A DNA stretch of 64,000 nt from Roseivivax sediminis (GCF_900112685.1 NZ_FOMS01000005.1:1-64000); one strand, 5' to 3'. Numbered from the stretch's first letter, positions 43,648 to 54,501 are shown. The notes: generated from the sequence alone by a model not told the origin. A program made the numbers and translations.

Positions 43648-44579
43648 CCGACACGCTGGTCTTCTGCAGCGGGCCGGACCCGTTCGACGCCTGGCGGGAC
43701 GCGCTTGCGCCGCTTCTGGGCGACGACGTGCGGATCGAGGATGCGGACGCCGTGACCGATCCCGATGCCGTGCGCTTCGCGCTGGTCTGGATGCCGCCCG
43801 AGGGGTTCTTTGCCCGGTTCCCGAACCTCGAGCTGGTCATCAACCTTGGCGCGGGCGTCGACCGGCTGGTGGCGAGAAGCGACCTGCCGAACGTGCCGAT
43901 CACGCGGCTGTCGGACCCCGAGATGGGTAAGATGATGGCCGGTTTCGCGCTCTTCGCGGTGCTGCGCCATGCCCGCGAGATCCCGCATTTCGAGGCGGCG
44001 CAGGCGCGGAAGGAATGGGCCTATCGCCACCCGCGCGCCGCCAACGAGATCACCGTCGCGGTGCTTGGACTGGGCGAACTGGGTGCGATGGCCGCGACCG
44101 AAGTTGCGCGGCAGGGATTCGACACCCACGGCTGGGCGACGCGCCCCCGGGAATTGCCCGGTGTCACGGTCCATTGCGGCGACGACGCTCTGCCGGACCT
44201 TCTGGGCCGCGCCGACATCGTCGTGTGCATGCTGCCGCTGACCCCGGCCACCGCCGAGCGGCTCGACACGGCGGCCTTCGCCGCGATGAAGCGGGGGGCA
44301 GCCTTCATCAACCTTTCGCGCGGGGAGGTGGTGGACGAGGCCGCACTGGTGGACGCGTTGCGGAACGAGCACCTTTCGGGCGCGACGCTCGACGTCTTCA
44401 CGCACGAGCCGCTGGCCCCGGATCATCCGCTCTGGACGCTGCCGGGTGTGCTCATCACCCCGCATCTCGCCTCGGTGGCGCTGCCCAAAAGTGCCGCACC
44501 GCAGATCGCACGCAATATCCGCGCTGTGCAGAGAGGCGAGGATTTGGTCAACGAGGTCTCGCGCATGCGCGGATATTAG
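43644..44579 (+). CDS. D-2-hydroxyacid dehydrogenase (GhrA-like)
   Basis: The 311-residue enzyme has the NAD(P) site VAVLGLGELGAMAA and catalytic residues in the usual order: INLSRGEVVDEAALV (Arg), DVFTHEPLAPDHPLW (Glu region) and ITPHLASV (His). The short N-terminal half (VINLGAGVDRL) fits glyoxylate/hydroxypyruvate reductase A. It reduces a 2-oxo acid to the D-hydroxy acid or the reverse. It is coupled to the dehydroquinase-like gene. In this cluster it probably handles the carbon skeleton released after oxidation. Confidence 0.87.
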   Translation: MTDTLVFCSGPDPFDAWRDALAPLLGDDVRIEDADAVTDPDAVRFALVWMPPEGFFARFPNLELVINLGAGVDRLVARSDLPNVPITRLSDPEMGKMMAGFALFAVLRHAREIPHFEAAQARKEWAYRHPRAANEITVAVLGLGELGAMAATEVARQGFDTHGWATRPRELPGVTVHCGDDALPDLLGRADIVVCMLPLTPATAERLDTAAFAAMKRGAAFINLSRGEVVDEAALVDALRNEHLSGATLDVFTHEPLAPDHPLWTLPGVLITPHLASVALPKSAAPQIARNIRAVQRGEDLVNEVSRMRGY

Positions 44580-44977
44580 GCGTTCGCAAAAGACGCGGAT
44601 TCAGCCGAATCTAGGCACCGCTTCGCTGCGCTGAATCAGGAAACAAAAACAGTCATCTAATGGCCTAAGTCGGCGCAGCCTAAGCAGCGATTTGGAATTT
44701 GCAATTATTCCGCCGGCTGGCCTTCGGGCAGCTTTCGCAGGACAGACGCGCAGGCCGACAGGAGAAGACGAACCACGACAGCGCGGGACGAGAAGACGAC
44801 CCGCATCCGCCCCTCCGGCCACGGTCGCCGTCCTGCGCGCGAGACCGGGCCGACCCCATCCCGATTCCCCGCGGGCACCGAACGCCGGGCGGGGATGTCG
44901 TCGGATCATGCCGATCCGGCCTATCAAGGCGTGACCGCAGAACGACGCCTAACACAACCAACCATAGGGAACCGAAG
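44580..44977. other. 398-base intergenic region
   Basis: It starts with a stem-loop (44598-44637) after the dehydrogenase gene. The rest is GC-rich with no supported gene. It separates the enzyme genes from the ABC transporter and must hold the transporter promoter, none of which was clear. Confidence 0.45.
44598..44637 (+). terminator. stem-loop after the hydroxyacid dehydrogenase gene
   Basis: GATTCAGC (44598-44605) pairs with GCTGAATC (44630-44637); an inner CGAA/TTCG adds to the stem. An A-rich stretch (ggaaacaaaaac) follows. It may be a terminator, or part of an old insertion sequence end. Confidence 0.4.
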
Positions 44978-46003
44978 ATGAAACGCCTCCTCTTGTCCGC
45001 AACGGCGCTGAGCCTGCTCGCGCCCGCAGCCTTTGCCGAAACCCTTGTCGTCAGCAGCTGGGGCGGCAGCTTCCGCGACCTGATCGACCAAACCATCGCC
45101 GAGAAGTTCACCGAAGAAACCGGCGTCGAGGTCGAGTTCATCACCGGCGGCACCATCGACCGGCTGAACCAGGCCCGCCTGAGCCGCGACACGCCGGAAA
45201 GCGACGTGACCTTCACGACCTCGCATATCGGCTGGCTCTACGCCAATGACGGCCTGTTCGAGGAACTCGACATGTCGCAGATCCCGAACGCCGAGAACCT
45301 CGTGGAGCAGGCGGCGATCAGCCCCTACCACATCGGTGCCTGGGCCTACGTCTACACCATCGGCTACCTGCCCGACCTCGTACCCGAAGGCGTCACCTTC
45401 GACAGCTGGAACGACCTGTGGTCGCCCGAGCTCGAGGGCATGCTGGCCGCGCCGGACTTCGACCCTTCCCACATCATCGCCGCGGCGGCGGAGCTCGAGG
45501 GCGTCGACATCGAGAACTGGCAGGAGGCGTCGAACAAGCTTCTGGAGCTGAAACCGAACTTCCGCGCCTTCTACACCAACGACGCGAACTCGCAGCAACT
45601 GCTGTCGAGCGGCGAGACCCCGGTGCAGGTCATCCTGTCGATGAACGCCTACCACATGCAGTCGCAGGGCCTCGACGTGCAACTTGCCATTCCCGAAGAG
45701 GGCGCGGTGCTGGGCGTCGACACCATGGGCATCACCGCCGGCACCGATAAGGCGGAGCTGGCCTACCAGTTCATCAACGCCGCGCTCGACCCCGAGGTGC
45801 AGGCCGAGATCGCCGAGATCAAGAAGGGCAGCCCGGTCGTGTCGAACGTCGAGCTTCCCGCCGAGCTGGCGGACCTTCCCGGCATCTTCACCACGCCCGA
45901 GCAGTGGGACAGCCAGACACTCATCATCCCGCACGAGCTGCGCGCGGAGAAGACCGCCGAATGGCGTCAGTGGTTCTCGGAGAACATGATCGCCGGCAAC
46001 TGA
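44978..46003 (+). CDS. ABC transporter substrate-binding protein, polyamine type
   Basis: The 341-residue precursor has a signal peptide (MKRLLLSATALSLLAPAAFA) and then the family start ETLVVSSWGGSFRDLIDQTI of PotD/PotF-like (class F) binding proteins. Conserved segments such as LSMNAYHMQSQGLDV and GVDTMGITAGTD fit. It captures an organic cation or related compound in the periplasm and delivers it to the permease pair downstream. A hairpin follows the gene, a common way to raise binding-protein levels. Confidence 0.88.
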   Translation: MKRLLLSATALSLLAPAAFAETLVVSSWGGSFRDLIDQTIAEKFTEETGVEVEFITGGTIDRLNQARLSRDTPESDVTFTTSHIGWLYANDGLFEELDMSQIPNAENLVEQAAISPYHIGAWAYVYTIGYLPDLVPEGVTFDSWNDLWSPELEGMLAAPDFDPSHIIAAAAELEGVDIENWQEASNKLLELKPNFRAFYTNDANSQQLLSSGETPVQVILSMNAYHMQSQGLDVQLAIPEEGAVLGVDTMGITAGTDKAELAYQFINAALDPEVQAEIAEIKKGSPVVSNVELPAELADLPGIFTTPEQWDSQTLIIPHELRAEKTAEWRQWFSENMIAGN

Positions 46004-46012
46004 ACCCAGACG

Positions 46013-46037
46013 GCCCCGGCGGCGGCGTCGCCGGGGC
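46013..46037 (+). terminator. attenuating stem-loop after the binding-protein gene
   Basis: GCCCCGGCG and CGCCGGGGC form a perfect 9-bp stem with a 7-base loop, 10 bases past the stop codon and before the permease gene. Such elements stabilise the upstream mRNA and lower downstream expression. Confidence 0.7.
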
Positions 46038-46067
46038 ACCCCTTTCCAAGGACCAAAGCCCATCCCG

Positions 46068-46919
46068 ATGAAGAAGCGCCCCTTCCTCGCGTGGTTCGTC
46101 TCGCCCTCGGCCCTGATCGCCTTCGGGATCGCGGCCTCGTTCCTCGCCATCGCCCAGTACAGCCTGCGCGCCCATGTGCCGGGTGCACTCGAACCGGGCG
46201 GCTTCACGCTCGACAACTTCACCACGCTGTGGAAGGCGGTCTATGGCCGGGCCTTCCTGAACACCGTTCTGCTATGTTTCTGGACCGCGCTGTTCACTCT
46301 GCTGATCGGCTATCCGCTGGCCTACGCGATGGTCCGTCACCCGTCGCCGCGCCTGCGCAGCGCGCTCTTGCTGGTGTCCCTGACGCCGCTTTTCCTGGGC
46401 GAAATCGTGCGGACCTATTCGTGGATCATCGTCCTCGGCAACCGCGGGTTCGTGAACGGCATGCTGATGGAAATCGGGCTGATCGACCGGCCCATCGACT
46501 TCATGTTCACGCTCGGCGGCGTGGTCATCGCGCTGGTGCACTTCACCCTTCCGATCGTGGTGGTGATGCTGGCGGCGGCGCTGGCGCATATCGACCGCAA
46601 CCTCGAACGCGCGGCCACGTCGCTCGGCGCCGGGCGCATCCGGGTGTTCCTGACGGTGACGCTGCCGCTGTCGATTCCGGGCATCGTCGCGGCGACCTCG
46701 ACCGCCTTCGCGTGGACCTTCTCGGCCTTCGCGACGCCGCAGATGATCGGCGGCGGGCAGGTGCAGACGATCTCCACGATGGTCTACCAGGTCGGTTTCG
46801 CCTCCTTCAACTTCCCGCTGGCCGCGTCGCTGTCGCTGGTCGGGCTGGCCTTCACCGTGGCCGTGCTGGCGCTGTTCAACCTCGGGATCCGCCGCCTCGA
46901 AAAGATCGGAGCGCACTGA
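46068..46919 (+). CDS. ABC transporter permease 1 (PotB-like)
   Basis: The 283-residue membrane protein has six helices and the conserved cytoplasmic EAA loop (DRNLERAATSLGAGRIRVFLTV). It begins with WFVSPSALIAFGIAASFLA. This is the first of the two permease subunits of the polyamine/opine/phosphonate import group. It ends one base before the second permease start. Confidence 0.9.
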   Translation: MKKRPFLAWFVSPSALIAFGIAASFLAIAQYSLRAHVPGALEPGGFTLDNFTTLWKAVYGRAFLNTVLLCFWTALFTLLIGYPLAYAMVRHPSPRLRSALLLVSLTPLFLGEIVRTYSWIIVLGNRGFVNGMLMEIGLIDRPIDFMFTLGGVVIALVHFTLPIVVVMLAAALAHIDRNLERAATSLGAGRIRVFLTVTLPLSIPGIVAATSTAFAWTFSAFATPQMIGGGQVQTISTMVYQVGFASFNFPLAASLSLVGLAFTVAVLALFNLGIRRLEKIGAH

Positions 46920-46920
46920 G

Positions 46921-47719
46921 ATGAAGAAGAGCCTTCTCGACCACGTGCTGGACTGGACCGGGCGCATCGTGCTCACGGCGATCGTGGGCTTCGTGCTCCT
47001 GCCCTTCGTCGTCGTCGCCATCGCGTCGCTCAATGAAAGCGCGATCCTGTCCTTTCCGCCCGACAGCCTGTCGCTGCGCTGGTACGCCAACGCCTTCGAA
47101 TACCGCGACTTTGCCGAGGGGCTGGTGAACTCTCTCAAGATCGCGGCGTTCGGCGCGCTGATCGCCCTGGTCGCGGGCGCGGGGTTCGCCTACGTGCTCG
47201 ACCGCTACGATTTCGCGCTCAAGGGACTGCTGAACGGCGTGCTGATGTCGCCGCTCATCATCCCCAACTTCACCATCGGCCTCGGCCTTCTGATCCTGTC
47301 GGCGGCCGCGTCGCTGCCGCGCACGATGTGGCTGGTGGTGGCGGTGCACGTCATCATCGTGCTGCCCTTCGTGGTGCGGTCGGTCTACGTCTCGCTCAAG
47401 AACTTCGAGCGCGGCTACGAGAACGCGGCCGAGAGCCTCGGCGCGACTCCGGGCCGCGTGCTGCTGACGATCACGCTGCCGCTGCTGATGCCGGGGCTGA
47501 TCTCGGGCGGGCTCTTTGCCGCGATCCTGTCGTTCAACGAATTCACCGCCTCGCTCTTCGTGGTGAACCAGCGCACCCAGACGCTGCCGGTCGCCATGTA
47601 CAACTACGTCCGCGAATACGCCGACCCGACGCTGGCGGCGGTGTCGGTGATCTACGTCGTCGTGGTCGCGGTGACGCTGCTGGCCGTCCACAAACTCTTC
47701 CGCCTCGAAAAGGTGCTCA

Positions 47720-47730
<11 letters not shown>
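46921..47730 (+). CDS. ABC transporter permease 2 (PotC-like)
   Basis: The 269-residue membrane protein has six helices and the EAA loop (FERGYENAAESLGATPGRVLLTI). The pattern SFPPDSLSLRWYANAF after the first helix is typical of PotC-like subunits. It pairs with permease 1. Its last 11 bases overlap the ATPase gene start. Confidence 0.9.
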
Positions 47731-48846
<1,116 letters not shown>

Positions 48847-48850
<4 letters not shown>

Positions 48851-49848
48851 ACGCCGTCATGCAAGCCGTCATCGCCACCGCCACCGGCGGTCCCGACGTG
48901 CTGGAGCTGGTCGAGCGCCCGCTGCCCGCGCCGGGTGCCGGCGAGGTCCTGATCCGCACCGCCGCGGCCGGGGTGAACCGCCCCGACGTGATGCAGCGCA
49001 CCGGCGCGCTGCCCGCCCCGCCGGACGCGCCCGATATCTTCGGCCTCGAGGTCGCGGGCGAGGTCGTCGCAATGGGCGAGGGGGTCGATCCTGCGCTCGG
49101 CGGCGCGCAGGTCATGGCGCTGGTGAAGGGCGGCGGCTATGCCGGCTTCACGGTGGCCAAGGCCGCGCAATGCCTCTCCGTGCCGGCAGGCATTGACCTG
49201 CAGGACGCCGCGGCGCTGCCCGAGGGCCTCTTCACGATCTGGCACAATCTCTTTGACCGCGGTGCGCTTCGCCCCGGGTCGCGGGTGCTGATCGAAGGCG
49301 GCGCCGGCGGCATCGGAACGCTCGCGATCCAGCTGGCCTGCGCCTGGGGCGCCGACGTCTTCGCGACCGCGGGCGGCCCGGAGAAATGCGCGCGGATCGA
49401 GGCCCTGGGCGCGTCCGCCATCGACTACCGCACGGCGGACCTGACCGAAGAGGTCCTGCGTCTGACCGGCGGCGCGGGCGTCGACGTCGTGCTAGACATC
49501 CTCGGCGGCGAGGCGGTCAACCGGCATCTTGCCTGCATGGCCCCCGGCGGGCGGCATATCGGCCTGTCCTTCATGCAGGGCATGGTGGCGCCGGTGGACC
49601 TCGGGCTGGTCATGCGCAAGGGCCTGTGGCTCAGCTCCTCCACCCTGCGCCCCAAGAGCGACGAGGAGAAAGCCGACATCGCCGAGGACGTCCGCACGCA
49701 CCTGCTGCCGCTGCTGGGCGCCGGCGGCGTGCGGCCGGTCATGTCGGCGGCGCTGCCGCTGAGCCAGGCGGCCGAGGCGCACCGGATTCTTGAAAGCGAC
49801 GGCAACGTCGGCAAGATCGTCCTGACCTGCAACGAGGAGGCGGCATGA
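48847..49848 (+). CDS. zinc-independent quinone oxidoreductase (MDR family)
   Basis: The 333-residue enzyme of the medium-chain dehydrogenase family has GAGEVLIRTAAAGVNRPDVM, the NADPH site LIEGGAGGIGTLAIQLA and the typical end GGVRPVMSAALPLSQAAEAH. Catalytic and structural zinc ligands are absent, as in quinone oxidoreductase and PIG3-type enzymes. It may reduce an enone or quinone intermediate. It is coupled by ATGA to both neighbours, so it belongs to the transporter operon. Confidence 0.88.
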
Positions 49849-50456
49849 CCTTGACGCTCTACTGGGGCTCCGCCTCTCCGTTCGTCCGCAAGGTCATGGC
49901 CGTCGTGCACGAACTGGGCGCCGAGGCCGATATCGAGTTCCGCGACAGCGCCGCCCATCCGGTCGAGCGCGATGCGCGGATCAAGGCGTTCAACCCGCTG
50001 GCCAAGGTGCCCGCGGCAGAGACCGACGACGGAACGCCGCTCTACGACAGCCGGGTGATCTGCGAGTACCTCGACGCCACCCATGGCGGCGGCCTCTTTC
50101 CCGCCCCCGGCCCGGTGCGCTGGACCGCGCTCCGGCGGCAGGCACTGGCGGACGGATGCCTCGATGCGGCGCTCCTGATCCGGTACGAGACGCTTATCCG
50201 CCCCGAGGCGCACCAGTGGCCGCTCTGGGTGGAGAAGCAGCGCGAGAAGGTCTTCGATGCGGTGGACGCCATGGCGGCCGATGTGCCCGGCCCGGACTGC
50301 CACGACATCGGGGCGATCTCGATGGCCTGCGCGCTCGGCTGGCTGGAGTTCCGGTTCCCGGACCTCGACTGGAAGACCGACCGCCCGGCGCTCGCCGACT
50401 GGCAGGCCGTCTTCGACACACGCCCGGCCATGGCGGCCACGCGCCCCTACGCCTGA
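49845..50456 (+). CDS. glutathione S-transferase family protein
   Basis: The 203-residue protein has an N-terminal thioredoxin-fold domain (TLYWGSASPFVRKVMAVVHEL, with SPFVRK in the place of the catalytic Ser/Cys; NPLAKVPA cis-Pro; YDSRVICEYLD glutathione contact) and a helical C-terminal domain. It could conjugate or remove glutathione from an electrophilic intermediate. It is the last gene coupled by ATGA in the transporter operon; a hairpin follows. Confidence 0.88.
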   Translation: MTLTLYWGSASPFVRKVMAVVHELGAEADIEFRDSAAHPVERDARIKAFNPLAKVPAAETDDGTPLYDSRVICEYLDATHGGGLFPAPGPVRWTALRRQALADGCLDAALLIRYETLIRPEAHQWPLWVEKQREKVFDAVDAMAADVPGPDCHDIGAISMACALGWLEFRFPDLDWKTDRPALADWQAVFDTRPAMAATRPYA

Positions 50457-50462
50457 TCCCCG

Positions 50463-50489
50463 GATCCGGCCCCTGCGCGGGCCGGGATC
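50463..50489 (+). terminator. hairpin after the GST gene
   Basis: GATCCGGCCC and GGGCCGGGATC form a stem of about 10 bp with one bulge and a 6-base loop. It lies 6 bases after the stop codon; no T-run follows, so it may only partly end the transcript. Confidence 0.5.
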
Positions 50490-50543
50490 GTCCCTCACTC
50501 ACCTCGGCCGTTTCACACCCCAGCACAGAGGACAGCCAAGCAG

Positions 50544-50960
50544 ATGGCGCATCTTCGTCACCGCAAGTTCAACACCTCCGACACCTACCCCGAGCAGAAC
50601 CTCGACAACGACCTGTCGCAGGCGGTGGTTGCCAAGGGCGGCACCACGATCTTCCTGCGCGGCCAGTGCCCGCAGGACCTCGACACGGCGCAGAACATCG
50701 ACAGCCACGACCCGGTGGAGCAGACCCACAAGGTGATGGGCAACATCAAGCAGCTGGTCGAGGAGTGCGGCGGCGAGATGCAGCACGTCACCAAGCTGGT
50801 GGTCTACCTGACCGACGTGCGCCACCGCGAGGCCGTCTACCGGACCATGGGCGAATACATCAAAGGCGTCTTCCCGGTCTGCACCGGGCTCGTCGTCGTC
50901 GCGCTCGCCCGGCCCGAATGGCTGGTGGAGATCGACGCCACGGCGGTCATTCCGGACTGA
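50544..50960 (+). CDS. RidA family (enamine/imine deaminase)
   Basis: The 138-residue protein has the RidA/YjgF/UK114 fold, with ARPEWLVEIDATAVIP carrying the conserved Arg that binds the carboxylate of imines, and the central segment TIFLRGQCPQDL. RidA-type proteins hydrolyse reactive enamines/imines to ketones and ammonia. Its presence supports a pathway producing an imine, such as oxidation of an amine or amino acid. Confidence 0.9.
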   Translation: MAHLRHRKFNTSDTYPEQNLDNDLSQAVVAKGGTTIFLRGQCPQDLDTAQNIDSHDPVEQTHKVMGNIKQLVEECGGEMQHVTKLVVYLTDVRHREAVYRTMGEYIKGVFPVCTGLVVVALARPEWLVEIDATAVIPD

Positions 50961-51024
50961 CCCCGGGCGGCGGCCGCATTTCGACATCCACACAGGGAGG
51001 GGCCCCGAGGCTCCGGGAGTTCAC

Positions 51025-51699
51025 ATGACCTTTTCCATCATCGGCCACTGTACGGAGACCGGCATGTTCGGCGTGGCGATTTCCTCTTCATCGCCGGCGG
51101 TCGCGGCGCGCTGTTCCTACGCCCGCGCCGGCGTCGGTGCGGTGGCCTCGCAGAACGTCACCGACCCGCGCCTCGGGCCGCACGCCCTGGATCTCATGGA
51201 GCGCGGCGCGAGCCCGCACGAGGCGCTGTCGATCCTGGAGCGGCGCGGCGCGCACATGAGCTACCGGCAGGTGCTTGCCGTGGACGCCTCGGGACAGACG
51301 GCGATCTATTCGGGCTCGCAAGTGCTGGGCATGTGGTCCGAGGCGCAGGGCCGCGACGCGGCGGCGGCTGGCAACTTGCTGGCGGATGCGGGCGTCCCCG
51401 AGGTCATGGTCCAGCACTTCGCCAACTCGTCGGGGCATCTGGGCACGCGGCTCGTCGGCGCCCTGCGCGCGGGCCTCGATGCGGGCGGCGAGGCCGGGCC
51501 GGTCCATTCGGCGGGGCTCCTGCTGGTGGACAAGGAAAGCTGGCCCTATGCCGAGCTGCGGATCGACTGGACCGAGAACTGTCCGATCGCGGCGCTCGAG
51601 ACCGCCTGGGAGGTCTACGCGCCGCAGGCCGAGGCGTATGTCTCGCGCGCGCTTGATCCCGCTGCGGCGCCTTCTTACGGCGTACCGGGCGACGAATGA
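51025..51699 (+). CDS. DUF1028 protein
   Basis: The 224-residue protein begins with the DUF1028 hallmark TFSIIGHCTETGMFGVAISSSS and continues with GVGAVASQNVTDPRLGPHAL. The fold is related to Ntn hydrolases. Members are often near amidase, RidA and transporter genes, which suggests an amide- or peptide-hydrolysing role, not proven. It is 65 bases from RidA in the same direction. Confidence 0.88.
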   Translation: MTFSIIGHCTETGMFGVAISSSSPAVAARCSYARAGVGAVASQNVTDPRLGPHALDLMERGASPHEALSILERRGAHMSYRQVLAVDASGQTAIYSGSQVLGMWSEAQGRDAAAAGNLLADAGVPEVMVQHFANSSGHLGTRLVGALRAGLDAGGEAGPVHSAGLLLVDKESWPYAELRIDWTENCPIAALETAWEVYAPQAEAYVSRALDPAAAPSYGVPGDE

Positions 51700-51760
51700 T
51701 GTAGGATGCAGGCGGCGCGGACCATCGCCGCCTGCACCACCAGCGGAAAGTACACGGATC

Positions 51761-52687
51761 ATGCCCCTTCGGTTCACCCTGCGACAGTTAGAGTACTTCA
51801 TCGCCGTGGGCGAGGCCGGCAGCATCGCGCTGGCCGCCGACAAGGTTAACGTCACGGCGCCATCGATGTCCTCGGCCATCGCGCAGCTCGAGGCGGGTTT
51901 TGGCGTGCAGCTCTTCACGCGGCGCCATTCCCAGGGATCGGTCCTCACGCCCACGGGCGAGCGGTTCATCGAACAGGCCCGCCTGGTGATCGAGGCCGCC
52001 GACAAGCTCAACGACATGGCCAACATCTACACCGGCAGCGTACGCGGCTCGCTGCGCGTCGGATGCATGCGGACCTTCGTGCAGGTAATGGTTCCGCAGT
52101 TGCGCCGCAGCTTCGAGGACCAGTATGAAAACGTAGATTTCGGGCAATTGGAGCTGGACCAGGCGCAAATCTTCGAGGCTCTGCGGTCGTCCCGGATCGA
52201 CGTGGCGCTGACCTACGACCTGTCGTTGCCCAGCGACATCGATTTTCAGCCGCTGCGATCGCTGCCGCCCTATGTCATGGTCGACGTGGCTCACCCGCTG
52301 GCCTCGCGGCGAGAGGTGAGCGCGGCCGACCTCGTGGATCACGACATGGTACTGCTCGACCTGCCGCACAGTTCGGATTACTTTCTGTCTCTGTTCCGCG
52401 CGCTCGGCCGCCGACCGCGCATCGCGGAGCGCACGGCCGAGGTTTCGGTGCAGCGCAGCCTCGTCGCCAACGGTTTCGGCTTCGGCATTTCGAACATGCG
52501 GACGGTCGCCGACTCGGCAATGGACGGCAAGCCGCTCAAGTTCATCCCGCTCGACAGCGAGGTGCCGCCGCTTCAGCTCGGCATCGCCATGTCGCGTGCG
52601 GCGCATGTCTCACGCACTATCCAGGCCTTCATCGACCATTGTCACGAGGCCGCCGACGCCGGGAAGCTGCCCGGCATCTCGTCCTGA
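51761..52687 (+). CDS. LysR-family transcriptional regulator
   Basis: The 308-residue regulator has the N-terminal helix-turn-helix (FTLRQLEYFIAVGEAGSIAL, then VTAPSMSSAIAQLE) and a periplasmic-binding-like effector domain (GSLRVGCMRTFVQVM, FGISNMRTVAD). It lies within the cluster in the same direction as its putative targets, not divergent, so autoregulation by readthrough is possible. The inducer is unknown. Confidence 0.9.
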   Translation: MPLRFTLRQLEYFIAVGEAGSIALAADKVNVTAPSMSSAIAQLEAGFGVQLFTRRHSQGSVLTPTGERFIEQARLVIEAADKLNDMANIYTGSVRGSLRVGCMRTFVQVMVPQLRRSFEDQYENVDFGQLELDQAQIFEALRSSRIDVALTYDLSLPSDIDFQPLRSLPPYVMVDVAHPLASRREVSAADLVDHDMVLLDLPHSSDYFLSLFRALGRRPRIAERTAEVSVQRSLVANGFGFGISNMRTVADSAMDGKPLKFIPLDSEVPPLQLGIAMSRAAHVSRTIQAFIDHCHEAADAGKLPGISS

Positions 52688-52704
52688 CCGGAGGGTTATT
52701 CAAG

Positions 52705-53883
52705 ATGCCCGAGATCGACGACATCCTCGCCCGCCTCGTCGCGTTTCCCACCGTCTCGCGCCAGTCGAACCTCGCGCTGCTGGACTACGTCGAGGGCCTG
52801 CTCGCCCCGGCGGGCGCTCGGCTCGAGCGGTTCGAGAGCGAGGATGGCACCCGCGCCAACCTCTGGGCCAGCCTCGGACCCGCAGGCTCGGGCGGCATAG
52901 TGTTGTCGGGGCACAGCGACGTGGTCCCCGTGACAGGCCAGGAGTGGCGCACCGACCCCTTCGCGCTGCACCGCGCCGACGGCCGACTTTACGGTCGCGG
53001 CACCGCGGACATGAAGGGCTTTCTGGCCGTGGCCATCCACGCCATGCTGGGCGCGGCCGAGCGCACGCTGGCGCTGCCCCTGCACCTCGCGATCTCGTAC
53101 GACGAAGAGATTGGCTGTCTCGGCGTGCGCGGCATGCTCGACGCGCTCGGGGGGCGCCCCGAGCGTCCGGCGCTGTGCCTGATCGGAGAACCGACCGGTA
53201 TGCGTATCGCCACCGGACACAAGGGAAAGCGCGCGCTGCGGGCCTGCTGTCGCGGGCAGAGCGGCCATTCCGCGCTGGCGCCCGAGGCGCTGAACGCACT
53301 GCATCTGGGCGCCGATTTCATCACCCGGCTTCGCGCGCGTCAGGAGCGGCTCGCATCCTCCGGCGCCCGCGATACGGCCTACGACGTGCCCTACTCGACG
53401 ATCCATGTGGGCCTGATGCAGGGTGGCAAAGCGCTCAACATCGTACCCGAGAGCTGCGCGATCGAGTTGGAGATACGGCATCTCGCGGCCGACGACCCCG
53501 ACGCGATGATCGCCGATATAGCCGGGGACGCCGAAGCGGTGGCCGCGCCGCACCGGAACCGCTTCCCCGAGGCCCGGATCGAGATCGAAGATGTCTCGGG
53601 ATATCCTGGACTCGACACACCCAAGGAGGCGGGTTCCGTAGGGCTTCTGACGAAGCTGCTCGAGGGCGACGCCGCGCCGATCAAGGTTGCGTTCGGGACC
53701 GAGGGCGGCCTCTTCCGCGATGCGCTCGGATGTCCGACGCTGGTGTGCGGGCCGGGCCACATGGTTCAGGGCCACAAGCCCGACGAGTTCGTTACCGAGG
53801 CGCAGCTGGCGGAGTGCGACGCGTTTCTCGACCGCATCGTCGGTCTACTCGAAGAGGGCACGGAGCCGATGCTGGCACCGTGA
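52705..53883 (+). CDS. M20 metallopeptidase, ArgE-like deacylase
   Basis: The 392-residue enzyme has the metal-binding residues of M20 hydrolases: VLSGHSDVVPVTG (His), GRGTADMKGFLA (Asp), ISYDEEIGCLG (catalytic and metal Glu), IGEPTG (Glu) and CGPGHMVQGHKPDEFV (His). It resembles acetylornithine deacetylase ArgE, but here it is the last gene of a catabolic cluster. It more likely removes an acyl group from an amide substrate than serving arginine synthesis. Confidence 0.88.
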   Translation: MPEIDDILARLVAFPTVSRQSNLALLDYVEGLLAPAGARLERFESEDGTRANLWASLGPAGSGGIVLSGHSDVVPVTGQEWRTDPFALHRADGRLYGRGTADMKGFLAVAIHAMLGAAERTLALPLHLAISYDEEIGCLGVRGMLDALGGRPERPALCLIGEPTGMRIATGHKGKRALRACCRGQSGHSALAPEALNALHLGADFITRLRARQERLASSGARDTAYDVPYSTIHVGLMQGGKALNIVPESCAIELEIRHLAADDPDAMIADIAGDAEAVAAPHRNRFPEARIEIEDVSGYPGLDTPKEAGSVGLLTKLLEGDAAPIKVAFGTEGGLFRDALGCPTLVCGPGHMVQGHKPDEFVTEAQLAECDAFLDRIVGLLEEGTEPMLAP

Positions 53884-53945
53884 CAGCCAGCGGTGCTGCG
53901 GTGGGCCAGGTAACCCGACATGGAACTGAATAAGTGTCGGCCCCC

Positions 53946-54017
53946 TGCCCCACCGTGGCCCAGCTGCGTCGGGTGGTCGCTGTAGCGCTCGCCAACAAGG
54001 TTGCGCGGATCGCCTGA
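53946..54017 (+). pseudogene. IS110-family transposase remnant
   Basis: The frame reads CPTVAQLRRVVAVALANKVARIA and then TGA. The segment VAVALANKVARI(A/W) is characteristic of the C-terminal part of IS110/IS116-type transposases, where Trp usually follows RIA; here TGA takes its place. Only some 24 codons remain. Confidence 0.45.
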
Positions 54018-54438
54018 CCCCTTCTGCGCCGCCGCGAGGTTCACGCCGCTCCGACCTGTCGAGAAGGCCGGCGCATGGAGCGTGCGAAGCCGAAGAAAGA
54101 CGACATACCGGCCGATCGGTGGATCAGGGTACTCGACTGGGAAACCTCGAACATTCCGCGCGCAAAACTGATTGCTCGATCCGCGGACTTCACCCGGCGC
54201 ACCGAACAGATTCGCAAGGAAAAGACCGTGGACAAGACGGCTCTTCGCATAGACGCGCCACGACATTCCTTGCGCAGCGAAGGTTGTCCAGACGCGGACC
54301 CAGCGACGCGGTGATCAGAGGTCCGGCACGCTTGCGCAATTCTTGGGCGCGACGGTTCTGGTGCAATTTCACACTCCGCAAACCCAACATTAAAATTCAA
54401 CAGATTCAGAATGATAAGGCTCACCCAAGGGAAAATCT

Positions 54439-54501
54439 ATGTCATGCAAAGGAATATTTGAGTTGTTGGTTTTTTTGGCAGTAGCGAGCATTGCAGCGTG
54501 A
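54439..54501 (+). CDS. possible 20-residue hydrophobic peptide
   Basis: ATG 54439, with AAGGGA nine bases upstream, opens a frame for MSCKGIFELLVFLAVASIAA and then stops at 54499. The peptide is hydrophobic and begins with one Cys. It lies 110 bases before the TRAP operon and could be a leader peptide, or chance. Confidence 0.25.
   Translation: MSCKGIFELLVFLAVASIAA

Noticed and set aside
53766-54266. 166-codon minus-strand frame across the argE-like gene end
   Set aside because: Overlaps a well-supported gene and a transposase remnant on the other strand; no recognisable domain.
54075-54314. 79-codon frame starting MERAKPKKDD
   Set aside because: Plausible composition, but no ribosome site, no family and location in a remnant region; not enough to call a gene.
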